NCBI GenBank assembly: GCA_949294085.1
Contig: CASFFX010000003.1
Location: forward strand, 124,001 to 188,000
Length of the DNA stretch: 64,000 nt
Origin: an uncultured bacterium
Lineage (GTDB): Bacteria; Elusimicrobiota; Elusimicrobia; Elusimicrobiales; Elusimicrobiaceae
Direction of reading: 5' to 3'
A program made the translations under genes and the position numbers. Within the stretch, counting starts at the first letter, position 1; the number at the start of each line of letters is the position of its first letter. Under the pieces are notes generated by a model. That model saw only the letters and a program-made list of their open reading frames with translations, had not been told where the DNA came from and made no database searches. Below are positions 15,301 to 24,126 of the stretch, in pieces.

Positions 15301-15546
15301 ATGGAAATCAAAATTTTAGGGATGGGGTGCGCCAAATGCCAAATTTTATGGAAAAACACCCAAACCGCCGTACAGGAACTGGGGTTGGACGCCCAGCTGG
15401 AAAAAGTGGAGGATCTCCAGCAAATCATACAATACGGGGCCATGCAAACTCCGGCATTACGGGTAAATGGAAAAATCATCCTTAGCGGGCAAACGCCCAC
15501 TCCGCAAAGGCTGAAGGAATTGCTGCTGCAGGCCAAGGAGAGGTAG
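15301..15546 (+). CDS. small thioredoxin-like redox-active disulfide protein
   Basis: An 81-residue thioredoxin-fold protein of the TM0996/redox-active disulfide protein 2 type. The active site is in GMGCAKCQIL (Cys9-A-K-Cys12), and TPALRVNGK supplies the cis-proline. This family is repeatedly found next to DUF318 permeases and ArsR repressors. I prefer the ATG at 15301 over that at 15298 because the GGAGG at 15291-15295 is then 5 nt away. It may pass the metal or metalloid, or electrons, to the permease. Confidence 0.85.
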   Translation: MEIKILGMGCAKCQILWKNTQTAVQELGLDAQLEKVEDLQQIIQYGAMQTPALRVNGKIILSGQTPTPQRLKELLLQAKER

Positions 15547-15583
15547 CCTTTCCCGCCGGAGATGCACAACTTAAAAATTAATT

Positions 15584-15592
15584 TGCTATAAT
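15584..15592 (+). promoter_or_regulatory. extended -10 promoter of tRNA-Ser
   Basis: TG-C-TATAAT; the same TTGCTATAAT word lies before the helicase gene at 111-120. The mature tRNA begins 29 nt downstream. Confidence 0.75.
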
Positions 15593-15620
15593 AAATAAGT
15601 AGTTAAGCCGCAACCCCTTT

Positions 15621-15710
15621 GGAGAGGTGGCCGAGCGGTTTAAGGCACAGTCCTGGAAAGACTGCATACGGGAAACCGTATCGAGAGTTCGAATCTCTCC
15701 CTCTCCGCCA
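15621..15710 (+). tRNA. tRNA-Ser(GGA)
   Basis: A class II tRNA of 90 nt including an encoded CCA. The acceptor stem GGAGAGG/CCTCTCC is perfect. The anticodon stem CAGTC/GACTG holds the loop CTGGAAA with anticodon GGA at 15655-15657. The long variable arm pairs ATACGG with CCGTAT, and the T arm pairs GAGAG with CTCTC. It reads UCC and UCU codons. Confidence 0.97.
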
Positions 15711-15715
15711 TTTAC

Positions 15716-15737
15716 AAGCCCCGCGAGGGGCTTTTTT
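15716..15737 (+). terminator. intrinsic terminator after tRNA-Ser
   Basis: GCCCC-GCGA-GGGGC stem-loop followed by six T. The next gene starts 25 nt later without a clear promoter, so it may depend on read-through. Confidence 0.85.
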
Positions 15738-15761
15738 ATTCTGCCTATTTTCGGAGGTTTT

Positions 15762-16520
15762 ATGAAGAAATACCTATTGTTGCTCTGCACCGTTTTATGG
15801 ATGGCACCCGCCTCCTGGGCTCAATTGCAAAAAAACCTACAAGTGCTGGATATTTTGCCTACCGAAAACATCACGTCGCTGGAAATTAAACCGCGCTTTA
15901 AGGCCAAGGACGACCGGGACAACAATGTTTCCTACACGGTGGAAATTAAACCGTCGTTCAAGCTGAACCGGCATTGGAAATTCGGGGCCGAAATTCCCAT
16001 TGCCCGCCAAGGCAACGACACCGACACCGCCAAAGGCCTGGGCGACATTATGGTATCGGGCACGTACGTCAATTATACGCCCCAAAAAGTGTTTTCCTAC
16101 GGCTTAGCCATGGAACTGACCGCCCCTACCGCCACCGACCGCTTGCTGGGGGACGGCAAATGGGTGGCCGAGCCGGAAGTGTTCGGCGTGTGGGAGCTTT
16201 CGCCCAATTTCTTTGTGGAAGCGGAATACCGCCATATTTTTTCGTTTGCGGGCAGCAGCGGGCGCGACGACACCAACGAAAGCCGCTACCGCATGATTTT
16301 TGGCATTACGGGCAACAGCGGCTGGTGGTTTGAGTTTGACCCGCGCTATACGGTGGATTACCAAAACCCCGGCGAAGCGGAACTGATTGGAGAGTTTGAA
16401 TTGGGAAAGATGGTCAATGTCGGCTCGTCTATGTACGTGCGCGGCGGCTGGCACTTGGCCGGCAATAAATATTCGTATGATTGGGAAATGATGCTCGGAT
16501 TCAAAATTCTGTATCTGTAA
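15762..16520 (+). CDS. predicted outer-membrane beta-barrel protein
   Basis: A 252-residue exported protein. Signal peptide 1-20 (cleaved after SWA). The mature part is rich in alternating polar/aromatic segments typical of beta strands (for example VEIKPSFKLN, AEYRHIFSF, WWFEFDPRYTVDY) and ends KILYL with hydrophobic residues, as in many barrels. No named family is certain; it resembles the MetA-pathway/transporter-type barrels of about 12 strands. The start at 15762 has a TCGGAGG site and lies just after the tRNA-Ser terminator; the reading frame is open through the tRNA, which is coincidental. Confidence 0.75.
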   Translation: MKKYLLLLCTVLWMAPASWAQLQKNLQVLDILPTENITSLEIKPRFKAKDDRDNNVSYTVEIKPSFKLNRHWKFGAEIPIARQGNDTDTAKGLGDIMVSGTYVNYTPQKVFSYGLAMELTAPTATDRLLGDGKWVAEPEVFGVWELSPNFFVEAEYRHIFSFAGSSGRDDTNESRYRMIFGITGNSGWWFEFDPRYTVDYQNPGEAELIGEFELGKMVNVGSSMYVRGGWHLAGNKYSYDWEMMLGFKILYL

Positions 16521-16561
16521 AACAAATCCCCCGGCTTAACCGGGAAATTTATAAATACAAC

Positions 16562-16592
16562 AAAAACCGCCGGGACCCCCCGGCGGTTTTTT
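16562..16592. terminator. bidirectional terminator between convergent genes
   Basis: A-tract, CCGCCGGG (16567-16574) pairing with CCCGGCGG (16579-16586), then six T. It serves the beta-barrel gene and the small membrane protein gene. Confidence 0.9.
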
Positions 16593-16609
16593 ATTCCAGC
16601 ACAAATTGG

Positions 16610-16873
16610 CTAACGCTTAAAGGTTCTTACCTGCATCCCCAACAACCGCCCCAACAGCATAAGCGGAAGCAAAACAAAAATACTAAATGCCGCCACCAGC
16701 AGCGTAACAATAAATCCAAACGCCAGCACAAATACCCCGCCGATGATTCCCCCCGTATCGCCCTTCGGGCGGGCGGAATCCCGCTGGGGCTGCGGATGAA
16801 TCGGGCGGCCGTTTTCGTCCAAAACTTCTGGCTCTATCACTTCTTGTGCCGGTTGTATGTTTTTTCTTTCCAT
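16610..16873 (-). CDS. small hypothetical membrane protein
   Basis: An 87-residue protein I do not recognise. Residues 1-38 are hydrophilic and Pro/Glu-rich; 40-77 form one long or two closely spaced transmembrane segments (GGVFVLAFGFIV, then FVLLPLMLLGRLLG), with a basic tail. It is divergent from the EptA-like gene. The start is supported by a promoter whose -10 ends 6 nt before the ATG, and there is no Shine-Dalgarno. No function can be assigned. Confidence 0.7.
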   Translation of the reverse strand: MERKNIQPAQEVIEPEVLDENGRPIHPQPQRDSARPKGDTGGIIGGVFVLAFGFIVTLLVAAFSIFVLLPLMLLGRLLGMQVRTFKR

Positions 16874-16908
16874 ATTTATATTATGGCATAATGTGCGCTT
16901 TTTCCCAA
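16874..16908 (-). promoter_or_regulatory. promoter with 6-nt -10 to ATG spacing for small membrane protein
   Basis: On the minus strand: TTGGGA (16903-16908), a 17-bp spacer, CATAAT (16880-16885), 6 nt, ATG. Leaderless geometry. Confidence 0.6.
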
Positions 16909-16942
16909 GTTTTCATGCCCCCTAGGCGGCTTCCTTATATAT

Positions 16943-16951
16943 TGGTAAAAT
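16943..16951 (+). promoter_or_regulatory. extended -10 of the EptA-like gene
   Basis: TG-G-TAAAAT within ATTGGTAAAAT. The same word precedes valS (19895-19903), and ATTGGTAGAAT precedes sixA (47472-47480). The leader is about 22 nt and carries CAGGAG. Confidence 0.65.
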
Positions 16952-16979
16952 ATAGAAAAGCCCCACAGGAGCCCTCCTT

Positions 16980-18635
16980 ATGAAAAAAATCCTTTCTCTG
17001 CTGCAAACTAAATTTTCCATTTCGTCTTTGCGGCTAATTGCCGCTTTAACCCTCTACTTTTTACTATTTCTTAACATCAGTTTTTGGCGTTTTATTTGGG
17101 TGCATGCGGAACCGTCCGGCTGGTTGGGCGGTTTATTTATTTTGTCTATCCCGGTGCTTTTGTTTACGCTGCTGTATATGACGTTTAGCTTGCTGGTGCT
17201 GCCGTATGTGGGCAAACCGATTGTCATTTTGTTATTGCTGATTTCGGCCGGAGTCAACTACCTTACCTACCAATTCGGCGTATTTATTGACGCGGATATG
17301 ATTCGCAATACGTTTGAAACGAACCCCGGCGAAGTAAAAGACCTCATCACCCTGCGCTCGCTGACGTGGTTTATCGTGCTGGGGGTGCTGCCGGCGCTGG
17401 CCCTGTGGCGGACGAAAATTCATTTCCAGCCTTTTGCCAAAGAACTGCTGCAACGGTTAAAACGGGTGGGCATTTTGCTGCTGTGCCTGATTATTTTGAC
17501 GCCGTTTGTCTATAAGCAGTACGCTTCGTTCGGACGCAACAACAATCAGGTGCGCCGCTTGGTGATTCCGCTGAACTATATTTACGCCACGTTTCGGTAC
17601 TTTCAAATTGAACACCAGAAGAAACGCCCCTTTACCAAATTGGACGAACAGGCCGAACACGTTCCCTATCCCGATGAAGAAAAAACCGTATTCATCCTGA
17701 TTTTGGGCGAAACGGCCCGCGCGATGAACTTTTCCCTCAACGGATACCCGCGGGAAACGAACCCGTTGCTTAAAAAACAGGATATCGTCAATTTCCGCCA
17801 CGTACAGTCGGCGGGTACAGCCACGGCTTTTTCCGTCCCGGCCATATTTTCGTTTACCCCGCGCGGTGATTTTGACCCGACCGACGCCAAATACACCGAA
17901 AACCTGCTGGATTTACTGCAGCAAACGGGATATGAAATTTTGTGGAAGGAAAACGACAACGGCTGCAAAGGCGTCTGCCAGCGCGTGCCCAATGTGGAAA
18001 TGGACGTAAACGACAAACGCTTTTGCGATGGGACTTACTGCCACGACGAAATTTTGCTGGAAGGGCTGGAAGAGTATCTGGCAAACTTGAAAAGCAACCA
18101 CGCCTTTATTGTGCTGCACACCATTGGCAGCCACGGCCCCACTTATTTCCGCCGTTATCCAGACGCCTTCAAAAAATTCACGCCCACCTGCGATACGGAA
18201 GAAATCCAAACCTGCACGCAGGAGCAAATTGTCAACACGTACGACAACACCATCCTCTACACGGACTATATTGTATCGTCCGTCATTGATATTCTTAAAA
18301 AATTCCCCAGCTATGAAAGCGGGCTGATGTACGTGTCGGACCATGGCGAATCGCTGGGCGAAAACGGGATGTATCTGCACGGGCTGCCCTATTCCATTGC
18401 GCCCAAGGAACAGACTTCCGTGCCGATGATTGTGTGGATGAGCGACGTGATGAAAAAATCGGACCATTTGGACTACGAGTGTCTGAAAAAAGAAGCGGCC
18501 GAAAAGCATTTTTCGCACGACAATTTATCTCACTCCATTTTGTCGCTTATGGAAGTGGACAGCCGGGTGTACAACCCCAAAATGGACTTTTTTGAGCCTT
18601 GCCGGTTGGACCCGTTGCCGCGCAAAGCCAAATAA
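16980..18635 (+). CDS. lipid A phosphoethanolamine transferase, EptA-like
   Basis: A 551-residue inner-membrane enzyme of the alkaline phosphatase/sulfatase fold. Five N-terminal helices span about 15-180. The periplasmic catalytic domain starts near 235 with LGETARAMNFSLNGY (metal-binding Glu244); the nucleophile is most likely Thr280 in SAGTATAFSVP, and SDHGESLGENG carries metal ligands. The paired cysteines expected in EptA are seen (GCKGVC, FCDGTYC, and TC...TC near 402-412). It transfers phosphoethanolamine from phosphatidylethanolamine to lipid A or another envelope glycan, lowering negative charge and giving resistance to cationic peptides and polymyxins. It is a single-gene unit with promoter and terminator. 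Confidence 0.9.
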   Translation: MKKILSLLQTKFSISSLRLIAALTLYFLLFLNISFWRFIWVHAEPSGWLGGLFILSIPVLLFTLLYMTFSLLVLPYVGKPIVILLLLISAGVNYLTYQFGVFIDADMIRNTFETNPGEVKDLITLRSLTWFIVLGVLPALALWRTKIHFQPFAKELLQRLKRVGILLLCLIILTPFVYKQYASFGRNNNQVRRLVIPLNYIYATFRYFQIEHQKKRPFTKLDEQAEHVPYPDEEKTVFILILGETARAMNFSLNGYPRETNPLLKKQDIVNFRHVQSAGTATAFSVPAIFSFTPRGDFDPTDAKYTENLLDLLQQTGYEILWKENDNGCKGVCQRVPNVEMDVNDKRFCDGTYCHDEILLEGLEEYLANLKSNHAFIVLHTIGSHGPTYFRRYPDAFKKFTPTCDTEEIQTCTQEQIVNTYDNTILYTDYIVSSVIDILKKFPSYESGLMYVSDHGESLGENGMYLHGLPYSIAPKEQTSVPMIVWMSDVMKKSDHLDYECLKKEAAEKHFSHDNLSHSILSLMEVDSRVYNPKMDFFEPCRLDPLPRKAK

Positions 18636-18641
18636 TCTTTT

Positions 18642-18668
18642 CCGCCGCCTTGCTGCGGCGGTTTTTTT
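18642..18668 (+). terminator. intrinsic terminator after EptA-like gene
   Basis: CCGCCGC / GCGGCGG stem followed by seven T. Confidence 0.95.
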
Positions 18669-18687
18669 GACTAATCCTTTTGAACGC

Positions 18688-18715
18688 TTGCTTTCCGCCG
18701 CCAAAAGAATACAAT
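18688..18715 (+). promoter_or_regulatory. promoter of glycerol dehydrogenase gene
   Basis: TTGCTT (18688-18693), a 16-bp spacer and TACAAT (18710-18715). The predicted leader is about 18 nt and holds AAGGGGGA, so this gene is leadered, unlike several neighbours. Confidence 0.65.
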
Positions 18716-18739
18716 AAGAAAAAACACAAGGGGGACGTT

Positions 18740-19825
18740 ATGGAACGAATTATCTTTTCGCCGATGAAATACGTGCAGGGGCCGGGCGCCTGGGAAAAAT
18801 TGGGCGCTTATGCCGCAGGGTTGGGGGCCCAAAGCGCCTACGCCGTGGCCGGGCCGCATATATTAAAGCATAACTGGCCACAGGTGGAACAAAGCTTCCG
18901 CCAAGCCAACGTAACGCTTGCCGCACACGCGTTTTCGGGCGAGTGCTGTATGACGGAAATCAACCGCATCGTGCAAGAAATTCACGAAAAGAACTGCCAG
19001 GTGGTGCTGGGCATTGGCGGCGGCAAAGCCTTAGACACCGCCAAAGCCGCCGCGTTCTACGCCAAACTGCCGGTGATTATTGCCCCGTCTCTGGCGTCCA
19101 CGGACGCTCCCTGCAGCGCCCTTTCCGTCATCTATACGGAAGAAGGCGCCTTTGAAAGCTACCTCATTTTGCGCAACAATCCGGACGTCGTTTTGGTGGA
19201 TACGGCCATCATTGCCCAAGCGCCGGTCCGTATGCTGGTGGCCGGGATGGGAGACGCGCTGGCCACCTACTACGAAGCCCGCGCTTGTTTTGCCTCCGGC
19301 AAAGCGACTACGGCCGGGGGCCGTTCGTCCTTGTCGGCCCTGGCCATTGCCCGCGCCTGCCGCGACAGCCTGCTTAAAAACGGCCTTCGCGCCAAATTGG
19401 CCGCCGAAGCCAAAACCGTTTCCAGCGCCTTGGACGACATTGTGGAAACCAATACGTATATGAGCGGCGTGGGCTTTGAAAGCGGCGGTTTGGCCGCGGC
19501 GCATGCGATTCACAACGGGTTAACCACCCTGCCGCAAACGCACCCCTTTATGCACGGGGAAAAGGTGGCGTTTGGGCTGTTGGCGCAGCTGGTGCTGGAA
19601 AACGCCCCCCAGGCGGAATTTGACGAGGTGCTGGCGTTCTGCCGCCAAATCGGCCTGCCCACCTGCTTGGTCGCCCTGGGCCTGCAGGATGTGTCCGACG
19701 CCGAACTGCAAAAAGCCGCCGCGGCCAGCTGTGCCGCAGGCGAAACCATGCACAATATGCCGTTTGCCGTTACGCCGCAGGCGGTGTTTGCGGCCCTGAA
19801 AGTAGCCGACAAACTGGGCTCCTAA
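18740..19825 (+). CDS. gldA: glycerol dehydrogenase
   Basis: A 361-residue NAD-dependent, Zn/Fe-type dehydrogenase that oxidises glycerol to dihydroxyacetone or works in reverse. The NAD-binding motif GIGGGKALDTAKA is near 93-105 and the GldA-specific APSLASTDAPCSALSV near 117-132. Metal ligands are visible as Asp in GMGDALATYYEA (near 172) and His in AAAHAIHNGL and MHGEKVAFG (near 254 and 271). Length fits the family exactly. The start at 18740 has an AGGGGGA site. It forms a monocistronic unit. Confidence 0.93.
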   Translation: MERIIFSPMKYVQGPGAWEKLGAYAAGLGAQSAYAVAGPHILKHNWPQVEQSFRQANVTLAAHAFSGECCMTEINRIVQEIHEKNCQVVLGIGGGKALDTAKAAAFYAKLPVIIAPSLASTDAPCSALSVIYTEEGAFESYLILRNNPDVVLVDTAIIAQAPVRMLVAGMGDALATYYEARACFASGKATTAGGRSSLSALAIARACRDSLLKNGLRAKLAAEAKTVSSALDDIVETNTYMSGVGFESGGLAAAHAIHNGLTTLPQTHPFMHGEKVAFGLLAQLVLENAPQAEFDEVLAFCRQIGLPTCLVALGLQDVSDAELQKAAAASCAAGETMHNMPFAVTPQAVFAALKVADKLGS

Positions 19826-19846
19826 CCGCGCGGATGGCTGGATTTT

Positions 19847-19881
19847 CCGCCCCGGCCGCAACGGCCGGGGCGGCTGTTTTT
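19847..19881 (+). terminator. intrinsic terminator after gldA
   Basis: CCGCCCCGGCC and GGCCGGGGCGG form an 11-bp stem with a short loop; a five-T run follows 3 nt later. Confidence 0.85.
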
Positions 19882-19894
19882 CCCCCTCTTAAAT

Positions 19895-19933
19895 TGGTAA
19901 AATGTAAATAAGCGCGTAACGTCACATTACGCG
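19895..19933 (+). promoter_or_regulatory. valS promoter and 5'-leader hairpin
   Basis: Extended -10 TG-G-TAAAAT at 19895-19903. About 10 nt downstream, near the expected 5' end of the mRNA, CGCGTAA (19913-19919) and TTACGCG (19927-19933) form a perfect 7-bp stem with a 7-nt loop. The leader of about 50 nt is too short for a T-box riboswitch. Confidence 0.6.
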
Positions 19934-19959
19934 AAGAAACCAACTCAAGAGGACTCTGC

Positions 19960-22671
19960 ATGTTACCCAAAGCGTACGAACCGCAAGAAGTAGAACAAAA
20001 ACTCGCGGACAAATGGCAAAAAGCCAAATTGTTCGCCGCCAAAGCCGATAAAAGCAAAAAACCCTTTGTCATTGTCATCCCGCCGCCCAACATCACGGGC
20101 GCCCTGCATATGGGGCACGCCTCCACCAACACGCTGCAGGACGTTTTAATCCGCGCGCACCGCATGTTTGGCGAAGACGCCTACTGGGTGCCGGGCACGG
20201 ACCACGGCGGTATCGCTACGCAAAACGTCATTGAAAAGAAACTCGCCAAAGAACAGCATAAATCCCGCCACGACCTGGGCCGGGAAGCCTTTGTCCAAAC
20301 CGTATGGGACTGGTACCACGAATGCGGCAACGCCATTTTCAATCAGTTCCGCAAAATGGGGTGGAGTTTGGACTTGTCCGACATCCGCTTTACCATGGAC
20401 GAAAAACGCGCCAAAGCCGTGTACGAATGTTTCCGCCAATGGTGGGAGAAAAAATACATTTACCGCGGCAAACGCTTAATTAACTGGTGCGTACGCTGTT
20501 CCACCGCGCTTTCCGATATTGAAGTAGAGCACGAACAACACGCCGGCAAATTGTGGTACCTGCGCTACAAAGGCGAGGACGGTTCGGACGGCATTGTGAT
20601 CGCCACCACCCGCCCCGAAACCATTTACGCCGATGCCGCCATCGCCGTCAACCCCAAAGACGAACGCTACAAAAATATGGTCGGCAAAAAAGTCATTATC
20701 CCGCTGGCCAACCGGGCCATCCCGATTATCGCCGATGAAGCCGTAGAACTGGGCTTTGGTACCGGCGCCTTGAAAATTACCCCGGCGCACGACGCGACGG
20801 ACTACGAAGTAGGCCAGCGCCATAACCTGCCCATTATGACGGTCATCAACGACAAGGGCAAAATGATCAACTGCCCCGAAAAATACCTGGGGATGGACCG
20901 CGAAGTCTGCCGCAAAGAAACCGTCAAAGATTTGGACGCCGCCGGGCTGCTGGTCAAAGAAGAAAAATACACCAACGCCGTTTCCACCTGCTACCGCTGC
21001 CACAGCCCCATTGAACCGTTTATGAGCGAACAATGGTTCGTCAAAATGGACCAGCTGGCCAAACCCGCCATTGAAGCGGCCGAATCGGGCGCGCTGCAGT
21101 TCCACCCGGCCAACTGGAAAAATCCGTTCGTCAATTGGCTCAAAAACATCCAGGATTGGTGTATCTCCCGCCAGATTTGGTGGGGGCACCGCATCCCGGT
21201 TTGGTACTGCCGCCATTGCAGTGCAAAAGGCCTTACCTTTGCCACCGATCAGCAAGGCCACGAACAGCTGACGAAAGTGTCCTTTGAGGACGGCGCCAAG
21301 CCGATTGTTTCTTACGGCAAGCCGGAAAAATGCCCCGTCTGCGGCGGGCACGACCTGGTGCAGGACCCCGACGTGCTGGACACGTGGTTTTCTTCCGCTT
21401 TGTGGCCGATGTCCGTATTCGGCTGGCCGGAAAAAACGCCCGAAATGCAGTATTTTTATCCCACCAGCGTGATGGTAACGGGCTATGAAATTTTGTATCT
21501 GTGGGTGGCCCGTATGGTGATGACCGGCCTGGATTTTACGGGGCAGCTCCCGTTCAAAGACGTGTACTTAAACGGTATCGTGCGCGACAAACACGGGCAG
21601 AAAATGTCCAAATCCAAAGGTAACGTCATTGACCCATTGGACATGACCGCCAAATACGGTACGGACGCGGTACGCTTTTCGCTGCTGATGCAGGCAGTGC
21701 CCAGCAAGGATATCCCCTACTCGGAAGACAGCATTACCGGCGCGCGCAATTTCTGCAACAAGATTTACAACGCTTCGCGCTTTATTCTGATGAATATGGA
21801 AGGCATCCAAGGCCCGCTGGCCATGCCCGCGCAAGTAACCGAATTGGCGGACAAGTGGATTTTGGACCGCTTCACCAACGCTGTCAAAACCGCCCGCGAA
21901 GGCATAGAAAAATACAACCTCGCGCTGACGGCCAATGCGCTGTACCACTTTTTGTGGGGCGATTTCTGCGATTGGTACGTGGAGCTGGCCAAGCAACGCT
22001 TCCAAACCGACGAGAAGGAAAAAGTAATGGCGCTGTGCGTCAATATTCTCTACGGCACCTTAAAAGCGCTGCACCCGCTGATTCCGTTCATCACCGAAGA
22101 AATTGCCGCTTCGCTGCGCCCTTACGTGCACGAAACGGGCGAATTTTTGCTGCAGCAGTCCTACCCGCAGTTCAACCCGGCCTGGTGCGACAAAGAAGCC
22201 GTACGCAAAATGGAAATCATCCAAGGCGTTACGCGCGAAATCCGCACGATTCGGGCCCAGTTCAACGTGCCGCCCGCCCTTAAAATTACCGCGGTTATTT
22301 CCGCCAAGAACGAGGACGAACTGGCCGTTGTAAAAGCCTACGAAGGATACATTAAACTGATGGCCAAGGCCGACCAGCTGCACATCGGCGTACAGATGGC
22401 CAAGCCCAAACAAACGGCTACCGCCGTGTTTGAAAACCTGACCATTTACGTGCCTTTAACGGGGCTGATTGACTTTGACAAAGAAAAGAAACGCCTGGAA
22501 AAAGACCTGGCCGCCGCCAAAGCCAACATTGCTTCGCGTCAAGCGCGCCTGGCGCAGGAAAACTTCATCAAGCACGCGCCCAAAGAACAAATAGAAAAAA
22601 CGAAGGCCGAACTGGCCGCCGCCCAAGTGGCGCTGGCGCAGGTAACGGCTTCGCTGGAGGATTTGGCCTAA
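19960..22671 (+). CDS. valS: valine--tRNA ligase
   Basis: A 903-residue class Ia aminoacyl-tRNA synthetase that charges tRNA-Val. The HIGH-type signature is in PPPNITGALHMGHAS (about 42-56), the editing domain spans about 200-340, and the KMSKS motif is in GQKMSKSKGNV (about 546-556). The C-terminal 65 residues form the ValS coiled coil (KEKKRLEKDLAAAKANI). It starts with an AGAGGA site. The last base of its stop codon is the first base of the next start codon, so the peptidase gene downstream is translationally coupled. Confidence 0.97.
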   Translation: MLPKAYEPQEVEQKLADKWQKAKLFAAKADKSKKPFVIVIPPPNITGALHMGHASTNTLQDVLIRAHRMFGEDAYWVPGTDHGGIATQNVIEKKLAKEQHKSRHDLGREAFVQTVWDWYHECGNAIFNQFRKMGWSLDLSDIRFTMDEKRAKAVYECFRQWWEKKYIYRGKRLINWCVRCSTALSDIEVEHEQHAGKLWYLRYKGEDGSDGIVIATTRPETIYADAAIAVNPKDERYKNMVGKKVIIPLANRAIPIIADEAVELGFGTGALKITPAHDATDYEVGQRHNLPIMTVINDKGKMINCPEKYLGMDREVCRKETVKDLDAAGLLVKEEKYTNAVSTCYRCHSPIEPFMSEQWFVKMDQLAKPAIEAAESGALQFHPANWKNPFVNWLKNIQDWCISRQIWWGHRIPVWYCRHCSAKGLTFATDQQGHEQLTKVSFEDGAKPIVSYGKPEKCPVCGGHDLVQDPDVLDTWFSSALWPMSVFGWPEKTPEMQYFYPTSVMVTGYEILYLWVARMVMTGLDFTGQLPFKDVYLNGIVRDKHGQKMSKSKGNVIDPLDMTAKYGTDAVRFSLLMQAVPSKDIPYSEDSITGARNFCNKIYNASRFILMNMEGIQGPLAMPAQVTELADKWILDRFTNAVKTAREGIEKYNLALTANALYHFLWGDFCDWYVELAKQRFQTDEKEKVMALCVNILYGTLKALHPLIPFITEEIAASLRPYVHETGEFLLQQSYPQFNPAWCDKEAVRKMEIIQGVTREIRTIRAQFNVPPALKITAVISAKNEDELAVVKAYEGYIKLMAKADQLHIGVQMAKPKQTATAVFENLTIYVPLTGLIDFDKEKKRLEKDLAAAKANIASRQARLAQENFIKHAPKEQIEKTKAELAAAQVALAQVTASLEDLA

Positions 22672-24038
22672 TGAACAAACTCATCCAAACTGCCGCCGTT
22701 GCGGCGGCCGCCTTGCTGCCGTTGGCAGCGGCTGCCCAGGAAATGGATTGGAAATCCGTTACCCGCTACGACAAAGCCCAAGCCAAAAAACAGCTAACGG
22801 AGCGCTTTACCAAATACGTTACGTTTGACACACAGTCCAACGACCAAACGGACAAAGTGCCCAGCACGCCCGGCCAGACCAAACTGGCCAAAGCCCTGGC
22901 CAAGGAGCTCAAGAAAAACGGCGCCAAAAACGTGAAAGTGGACAAATTCGGCATCGTTACCGGGGAAATCCCTTCCAATATGCCAACCCAGGCGCCCGTC
23001 GTGGCTTTCTTGGCCCATATGGACACGGCGCTGGAAGCCTCCGGCAAAGAGGTCGTGCCGCAAGTGCACAAAAATTACCAAGGCGGCAATATCGTCATCA
23101 ATGTCGAGCGCAACCTGATTCTCAGCCCGGCCAATGCCCCCCAGCTGGCCCGGGCCCGCGGGCATGATATTGTTACCGCGTCCGGCGGCACGTTGCTGGG
23201 AGCGGACGATAAAACCGGCGTGGCGATTATTATGACCTTAGTACAATACTTAAACGACCACCCCGAAATGCAGCACGGCACCGTCAAAGTAGCATTTACG
23301 CCGGATGAAGAAATCGGTACCGGCGTGGAAAAATTTGACGTGGCGTCCTTCGGGGCGGACTATGCCTACACCCTGGACGGGGGCGACCTGGGCGAACTGA
23401 CCAACGAAACGTTCAATGCCAAGGCCTTTACCGCCGTGTTTGAAGGGATGCGCGCGGTGCACCCCGGAGAGGCGATGAACTCCGCTTTTTCGGATAATTT
23501 GCTGATGGCGTCGGACTTTCACACCCTGCTGCCCCGCCACCGCCGCCCGGAAACAACCGCCGACCGCCGCGGATTTATTTTGGTGGATTCCATCGTAACG
23601 GAAGGGGACCGCTCGGAAGTAAAAGGCATCATCCGCGCCTTTTCGGACGAAGAAATGCAGGACCTGGTCAACGAAGTCAACCGTGCCTTCAACACCGTAA
23701 AAGGGATGAACTACAAAGGCAAAAACTTTGCGCTGACGATTAAGGACGAATATAAAAATATGAAAGCCGCCCTGCCGGAACAGGTCGTATCGCTGGCCCA
23801 ACTGGCGATGAAAAACGAAGACGTTACCCCCGTTTTGACGGCCGCCCGCGGCGGGACGGACGGGTCGTCGCTGTCGTTTATGGGGCTGCCCACGCCGGAT
23901 TTGTTTGCGGGGCAGTACAATATCCACAGCGAATACGAATACGCCGATGTGGACGTAATGGAAGCCTCCCTGCGCACGGCGCTGCGGCTGGTGTCGCTGT
24001 GGGCAGTGCAACAAACGCAGCCTTCCGCGGCCGAATAG
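22671..24038 (+). CDS. exported peptidase T-like M20 metallopeptidase
   Basis: A 455-residue M20B-family aminotripeptidase (PepT-like) with an added signal peptide (1-22, cleaved after AAA). Dinuclear zinc ligands are visible: AHMDTA (His and Asp), GADDKTG (bridging Asp), PDEEIG (catalytic Glu plus ligand Glu), Asp of TLDGGD and His of NIHSEYE near the C-terminus. The dimerisation domain lies between. PepT of enteric bacteria is cytoplasmic, so export suggests digestion of tripeptides in the periplasm. It has no Shine-Dalgarno of its own and overlaps valS by 1 nt, so expression should follow valS. Confidence 0.88.
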   Translation: MNKLIQTAAVAAAALLPLAAAAQEMDWKSVTRYDKAQAKKQLTERFTKYVTFDTQSNDQTDKVPSTPGQTKLAKALAKELKKNGAKNVKVDKFGIVTGEIPSNMPTQAPVVAFLAHMDTALEASGKEVVPQVHKNYQGGNIVINVERNLILSPANAPQLARARGHDIVTASGGTLLGADDKTGVAIIMTLVQYLNDHPEMQHGTVKVAFTPDEEIGTGVEKFDVASFGADYAYTLDGGDLGELTNETFNAKAFTAVFEGMRAVHPGEAMNSAFSDNLLMASDFHTLLPRHRRPETTADRRGFILVDSIVTEGDRSEVKGIIRAFSDEEMQDLVNEVNRAFNTVKGMNYKGKNFALTIKDEYKNMKAALPEQVVSLAQLAMKNEDVTPVLTAARGGTDGSSLSFMGLPTPDLFAGQYNIHSEYEYADVDVMEASLRTALRLVSLWAVQQTQPSAAE

Positions 24039-24057
24039 GCCTTCCATTTCGTTTTTA

Positions 24058-24083
24058 CCCGCCCCCCAAAGGGCGGGTTTTTT
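24058..24083 (+). terminator. intrinsic terminator after pepT-like gene
   Basis: CCCGCCC / GGGCGGG stem followed by six T. Confidence 0.95.
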
Positions 24084-24126
24084 GTGGGGACGGGCAGCCC
24101 TCGCTCCCATTGAGATTTTCCTATGA

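Noticed and set aside
19904..19959. T-box or other amino-acid riboswitch in the valS leader.
   Set aside because: The leader is only about 50 nt, with one small hairpin and no T-box sequence or terminator before the gene.
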